From: Cohnella nanjingensis
Lineage (GTDB): Bacteria; Bacillota; Bacilli; Paenibacillales; Paenibacillaceae
Direction: 5' to 3'
NCBI RefSeq assembly: GCF_014212125.1
Contig: NZ_JACJVP010000047.1
Span: forward strand, 62,001-126,000
DNA: 64,000 nucleotides
Positions 61,339 to 64,000 of this stretch are shown here, one piece after another; within the stretch, counting starts at the first letter, position 1; the number at the start of each line of letters is the position of its first letter. Under the pieces are notes generated by a model. That model had not been told where the DNA came from, ran no database searches, and saw only the letters and a list, made by a program, of their open reading frames with translations. The position numbers and the translations under genes are program-made.

Positions 61339-63521
61339 TGTTGCCTTCCTGAACTTAAGAAATAGCTCTTGCCGGCTTCCGTAGCAAAAGAAAGGATATC
61401 TCCGGACAACTGCCTATCGATAACCCGATGCGTATCTCCGCATTTTTCCATAACCACAACTTCTTCCTTCGGCCAGGGGTTGACGATTTTACAGGTTCTG
61501 CCTTTCTCGCTTATGATGTCTACGTAGGTCACGTTTTCATCTGCTAGTTCGCTAGAAACTATAAATGCTCCGACTGCTCTTAAATTTGTAAAGCTGGCGT
61601 TTCTTTCACGGGGCCAGGCGGGAAATAACTTCATTACATGCTCATGGCTTTGAATGAGCATCTCGTTGATCGCCGAAGGTACGCCGCTGCAGCACTCAAT
61701 GCCGCCACCGCCGAAGAAAATAAACAGGTTCGGATAGCTATGCTCAAGACACTGACGGCGCAGCTCGCGCAAGATGGCCTCCGGATCGTATCCGACCCTG
61801 GCCGCAGCTGTAAATATCGTTGGAAAACCATTATAATCCGTCCAACGGTTCAGAACGGTAATCGTATCTTTGGCTATTTCAAGCAGCTTCGGATCCGAGT
61901 CAAGTCCGATCGCTCCTGCAGGCCATACATGCTGAATGGCCAGCGTATTATCATTCCACCAATCTCGTCCTTCTTCCGTTAAGCGAAATATCGTTTTTCC
62001 GTCGCGCTCGAACGTTGGAAAATCGCTGATATGCGCCAAGATATGCGACCATTTCTCCCGCCGGTCGGCATCGAGGTCCAATTCACGGGACATTTCCAGC
62101 AGCCCTTTGAATACGGCCCGGATTAGCGCTAACGAGAGGATCGGATTTTTGTCCTCGAACTCCCGCAGCCATTCCTCGTCGGAATGCGAATCCGTAAACG
62201 TAGGGACTTCGTGAATCCCATCACGATAGATGACATAACGGTTTCCTTCGAACTTCAGATAGTCCTCCCAGAAATCGGCGACTTCAAGCAGGAACGGATA
62301 CGCCTTCTGACTCGCGTATTGCAAATCATATGTATAGTAATAACGCATCAGCATATTGATTGCGCAATACGCCGCATTGCTTTTTTGCCCTAAAAATAAA
62401 TGGCCGTGCTCATATTTTTTGCTTGTCTCTGTAGTGGACAAGGCAGTCGGTAATCCTTTGGGTCCTATACCGACATCGTAATAGATTCCTTTACAGCCTA
62501 AATATTGTTCGGCATACTTGCGTCCGTTCGGCATATATTCCAACAACGGCGTATCGTAGGGTTCGCTCAATTCGACATGGTTCGAGGAATACACGCCCCA
62601 CCAAGGGGCTTGGTAATTGTAGTTCAAATGAAAATCCCCCGCCCAGGCAGAGTCGTCCGTCGTAATCCAGTTGCCGAACAAGCCAGGCGGAAATGCCTTG
62701 TTGCGACTGCAGCAAGCCATGATGTAGTGAGAGCCGTACCAAAACTTCTCCAGCACATCGTCGCCGATTTCAATCCCGGATTTTGCCCAAAACCGGCTCC
62801 ACCACTGTTTGTGATCCGAACGAAGCCTCTCGATTCGGCTTTCGTCCAGAAGTCCGGCTCTTCTAACCGACTCAAGCAGATAATCTTCTTCATTATGATT
62901 GGTCAATACGTATGCAACGATAGCTGCTTTTACTCCCGGCTGTAACAGGAACGAACTGCGTCCGCCACCCAAACAGTGCATGACGATTGCGCCTTCTGTC
63001 GTCCAATCGAGGTCGGCGCCGTTAAACTTTCGAGACGCCCACGCCACATCATCCTGATATCCTTCCTCGGTCACGGATTCATTCCCTTGCTGTACCCACA
63101 AGTCAACCTCGACCGGTACGGCTTCACCTTCACAAGAAAGCTCGATGATTACCGCATTCTCGCCAGTCGAAACCCAGTAGCTTAGGGCGACCGATGTCCC
63201 GTCATTACGGAATACCGATGCAACCTCCGCTTCAAGCAACCGCTGTTCGCTGTAATACGCAGCGTTTGCCAATGCGGGTATTCGAATATCGATTCCTCCG
63301 AGCAAGCATGGACTGCCGTTCGGATACAGCCGCTTCGCTTTCCAGAAGTCGGTTTTCGATATCCATAGACGCTGCCGTTCCGGCGGTCCGCTAAGGACTA
63401 CGCCGACATCGCCGTTTCCGATTATAGGGCCGTCTACCACTTTGTCCGTAGGTATGTTTTGGGGCGGCTCCGTGAAGATTCCGTTATACTTGGCCATTCG
63501 CTCTTTCCATTCGCTTTTCAA
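61335..63521 (-). CDS. GH95-like glycoside hydrolase (alpha-L-fucosidase/galactosidase clan fold)
   Basis: 728 residues, no signal peptide, so cytoplasmic. The N-terminal beta domain opens IPTDKVVDGPIIGNGDVGVV and the (alpha/alpha)6 barrel has WAGDFHLNYNYQAPWWGVYS, the GH95-type GDFHxNxNYQxxYW pattern with the general-acid neighbourhood, and a late GWWNDNTLAIQHVWPAGAI-like segment. GH95 members remove alpha-L-fucose or alpha-L-galactose. It fits a 6-deoxy-sugar pathway well. Start is TTG 63521; ATG 63497 is an alternative. Distance from characterised GH95 enzymes cannot be judged here. Confidence 0.7.
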   Translation of the reverse strand: MKSEWKERMAKYNGIFTEPPQNIPTDKVVDGPIIGNGDVGVVLSGPPERQRLWISKTDFWKAKRLYPNGSPCLLGGIDIRIPALANAAYYSEQRLLEAEVASVFRNDGTSVALSYWVSTGENAVIIELSCEGEAVPVEVDLWVQQGNESVTEEGYQDDVAWASRKFNGADLDWTTEGAIVMHCLGGGRSSFLLQPGVKAAIVAYVLTNHNEEDYLLESVRRAGLLDESRIERLRSDHKQWWSRFWAKSGIEIGDDVLEKFWYGSHYIMACCSRNKAFPPGLFGNWITTDDSAWAGDFHLNYNYQAPWWGVYSSNHVELSEPYDTPLLEYMPNGRKYAEQYLGCKGIYYDVGIGPKGLPTALSTTETSKKYEHGHLFLGQKSNAAYCAINMLMRYYYTYDLQYASQKAYPFLLEVADFWEDYLKFEGNRYVIYRDGIHEVPTFTDSHSDEEWLREFEDKNPILSLALIRAVFKGLLEMSRELDLDADRREKWSHILAHISDFPTFERDGKTIFRLTEEGRDWWNDNTLAIQHVWPAGAIGLDSDPKLLEIAKDTITVLNRWTDYNGFPTIFTAAARVGYDPEAILRELRRQCLEHSYPNLFIFFGGGGIECCSGVPSAINEMLIQSHEHVMKLFPAWPRERNASFTNLRAVGAFIVSSELADENVTYVDIISEKGRTCKIVNPWPKEEVVVMEKCGDTHRVIDRQLSGDILSFATEAGKSYFLSSGRQQ

Positions 63522-63541
63522 CCGTCTTCACTCCAGTACCA

Positions 63542-64000
63542 CTATTTATTTAATCTGTCTTGATATCTCTTTTGTGCATCGGCGTAAATCTGAAGGACTT
63601 TATCGATGTCGCCCGTTTTTTTCATTTTATCTTGGAACGCTGACCAGTTGTCGAAGCTCTCTTTGCCGTTAATAAATTTGTTTTGCATTTCAGCTACGAA
63701 AGTGTTGATCGGAGACATAACCGAAGTCATTTGTTCCCGTTCGTCATCGGTAAACTCAAGGAAAGGCTCGTTCACCATGGGAGGCGTATACGCATTCGGA
63801 AAAGGCATATCCGCGAAAGCCGTTTCCCACGGCTTTTCAATGACATTGCCATTGACGTAACCAAGGTCGTTCGGGGCAAAATCGACGAAAGCCATCGTAT
63901 CGATCGCCATTTGCAAGCCCGGGCGGTACGAGCTGCTTGCTCTCATCCCGTATTTGTCTCCTTCTTCCCAAGCATTGTCGGCCTTTTTAATGGAATCGAC
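63542..64000 (-). CDS. ABC transporter substrate-binding protein, C-terminal end (runs off the window)
   Basis: The frame is open to the right edge (DSIKKADNAWEEGDKYGMRA at the edge), so about 152 residues are visible and the start is outside. FINGKESFDNWSAFQDKMKK and VLQIYADAQKRYQDRLNK at the C-terminus are typical of the large LipO/YtcQ-type lipoproteins of Paenibacillus that bind oligosaccharides. It lies 20 bases upstream of the glycosidase gene in the same direction, so importer and hydrolase are probably co-expressed. Confidence 0.82.
   Translation of the reverse strand, partial: VDSIKKADNAWEEGDKYGMRASSSYRPGLQMAIDTMAFVDFAPNDLGYVNGNVIEKPWETAFADMPFPNAYTPPMVNEPFLEFTDDEREQMTSVMSPINTFVAEMQNKFINGKESFDNWSAFQDKMKKTGDIDKVLQIYADAQKRYQDRLNK

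Noticed and set aside
1..64000. tRNA, rRNA, CRISPR arrays, insertion sequences, riboswitches
   Set aside because: None recognised on reading both strands; small or degenerate examples cannot be excluded without a covariance-model search.

Overview
The window looks like chromosomal DNA of a high-GC, endospore-forming Gram-positive bacterium, most likely a member of the Paenibacillaceae (Paenibacillus or Cohnella type). The clues are strong AGGAGG-type ribosome binding sites, frequent GTG/TTG starts, an S-layer-homology protein, a YesM/YesN two-component pair beside a sugar ABC transporter, a UgtP-like lipid glucosyltransferase, a KinB/MHYT-type kinase and a PBSX-like tail locus. The genus is inferred, not proven. 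No rRNA, tRNA, CRISPR array, transposase or integrase was seen.

1-12.6 kb holds ordinary chromosomal genes: the end of ilvA; a lipid operon (UgtP-like glucosyltransferase, LtaA-like MFS protein, VTT-domain membrane protein); small unknown proteins; a leftward group (aromatic acid exporter-like protein, AlkC-type DNA alkylation repair protein, two unknown proteins); an MHYT-PAS histidine kinase; mscL; a frameshifted Nudix gene; and a UvrA-like fragment. 12.8-17.6 kb is a more A+T-rich insert with a membrane-anchored multicopper oxidase, a small membrane protein and a divergent two-component system, followed by a cytochrome c. 18.3-25.5 kb encodes an SLH-domain protein and a giant secreted protein. 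Then come a tyrosinase-like protein, an AI-2E-family permease and a DUF6054 protein.

28.3-45.9 kb is the most interesting block. It is a contractile phage-tail locus collinear with PBSX xkdK-xkdU plus the lysis genes, but with no terminase, portal, protease, capsid, integrase or replication gene. It is best read as an R-type tailocin (phage tail-like bacteriocin) or a headless PBSX relative. It has its own control module: an Xre repressor and an ImmA/IrrE protease gene rightward, and an Xpf-like sigma factor leading the leftward structural genes. The divergent control region carries three matching palindromes (TTGCCAAtatTGGCAA type), one of them inside the spacer of the leftward promoter, and a GAAC-N4-GTTC box that fits the Gram-positive LexA site. 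The xkdN-like chaperone gene ends in an A-AAA-AAC slippery heptamer, and a -1 shift there gives a 56-residue extension ending next to the tape-measure start. The receptor-binding fibre has a sharp drop in GC part-way through, as expected for a swapped specificity module. Two murein hydrolases share a duplicated C-terminal module.

46-64 kb is a non-phosphorylative L-fucose/L-rhamnose-type sugar catabolic region. Leftward: mutarotase, lactonase, enolase-superfamily sugar-acid dehydratase, two short-chain dehydrogenases, an FAH-family diketo acid hydrolase, an IclR regulator and a YesN/YesM system. Rightward: a sugar ABC transporter without its own ATPase, an Idh/MocA oxidoreductase and a GNAT protein. 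A GH95-like glycosidase and the end of a second binding protein close the window. Together the genes could release, import, oxidise and cleave a 6-deoxy sugar to pyruvate and lactate.
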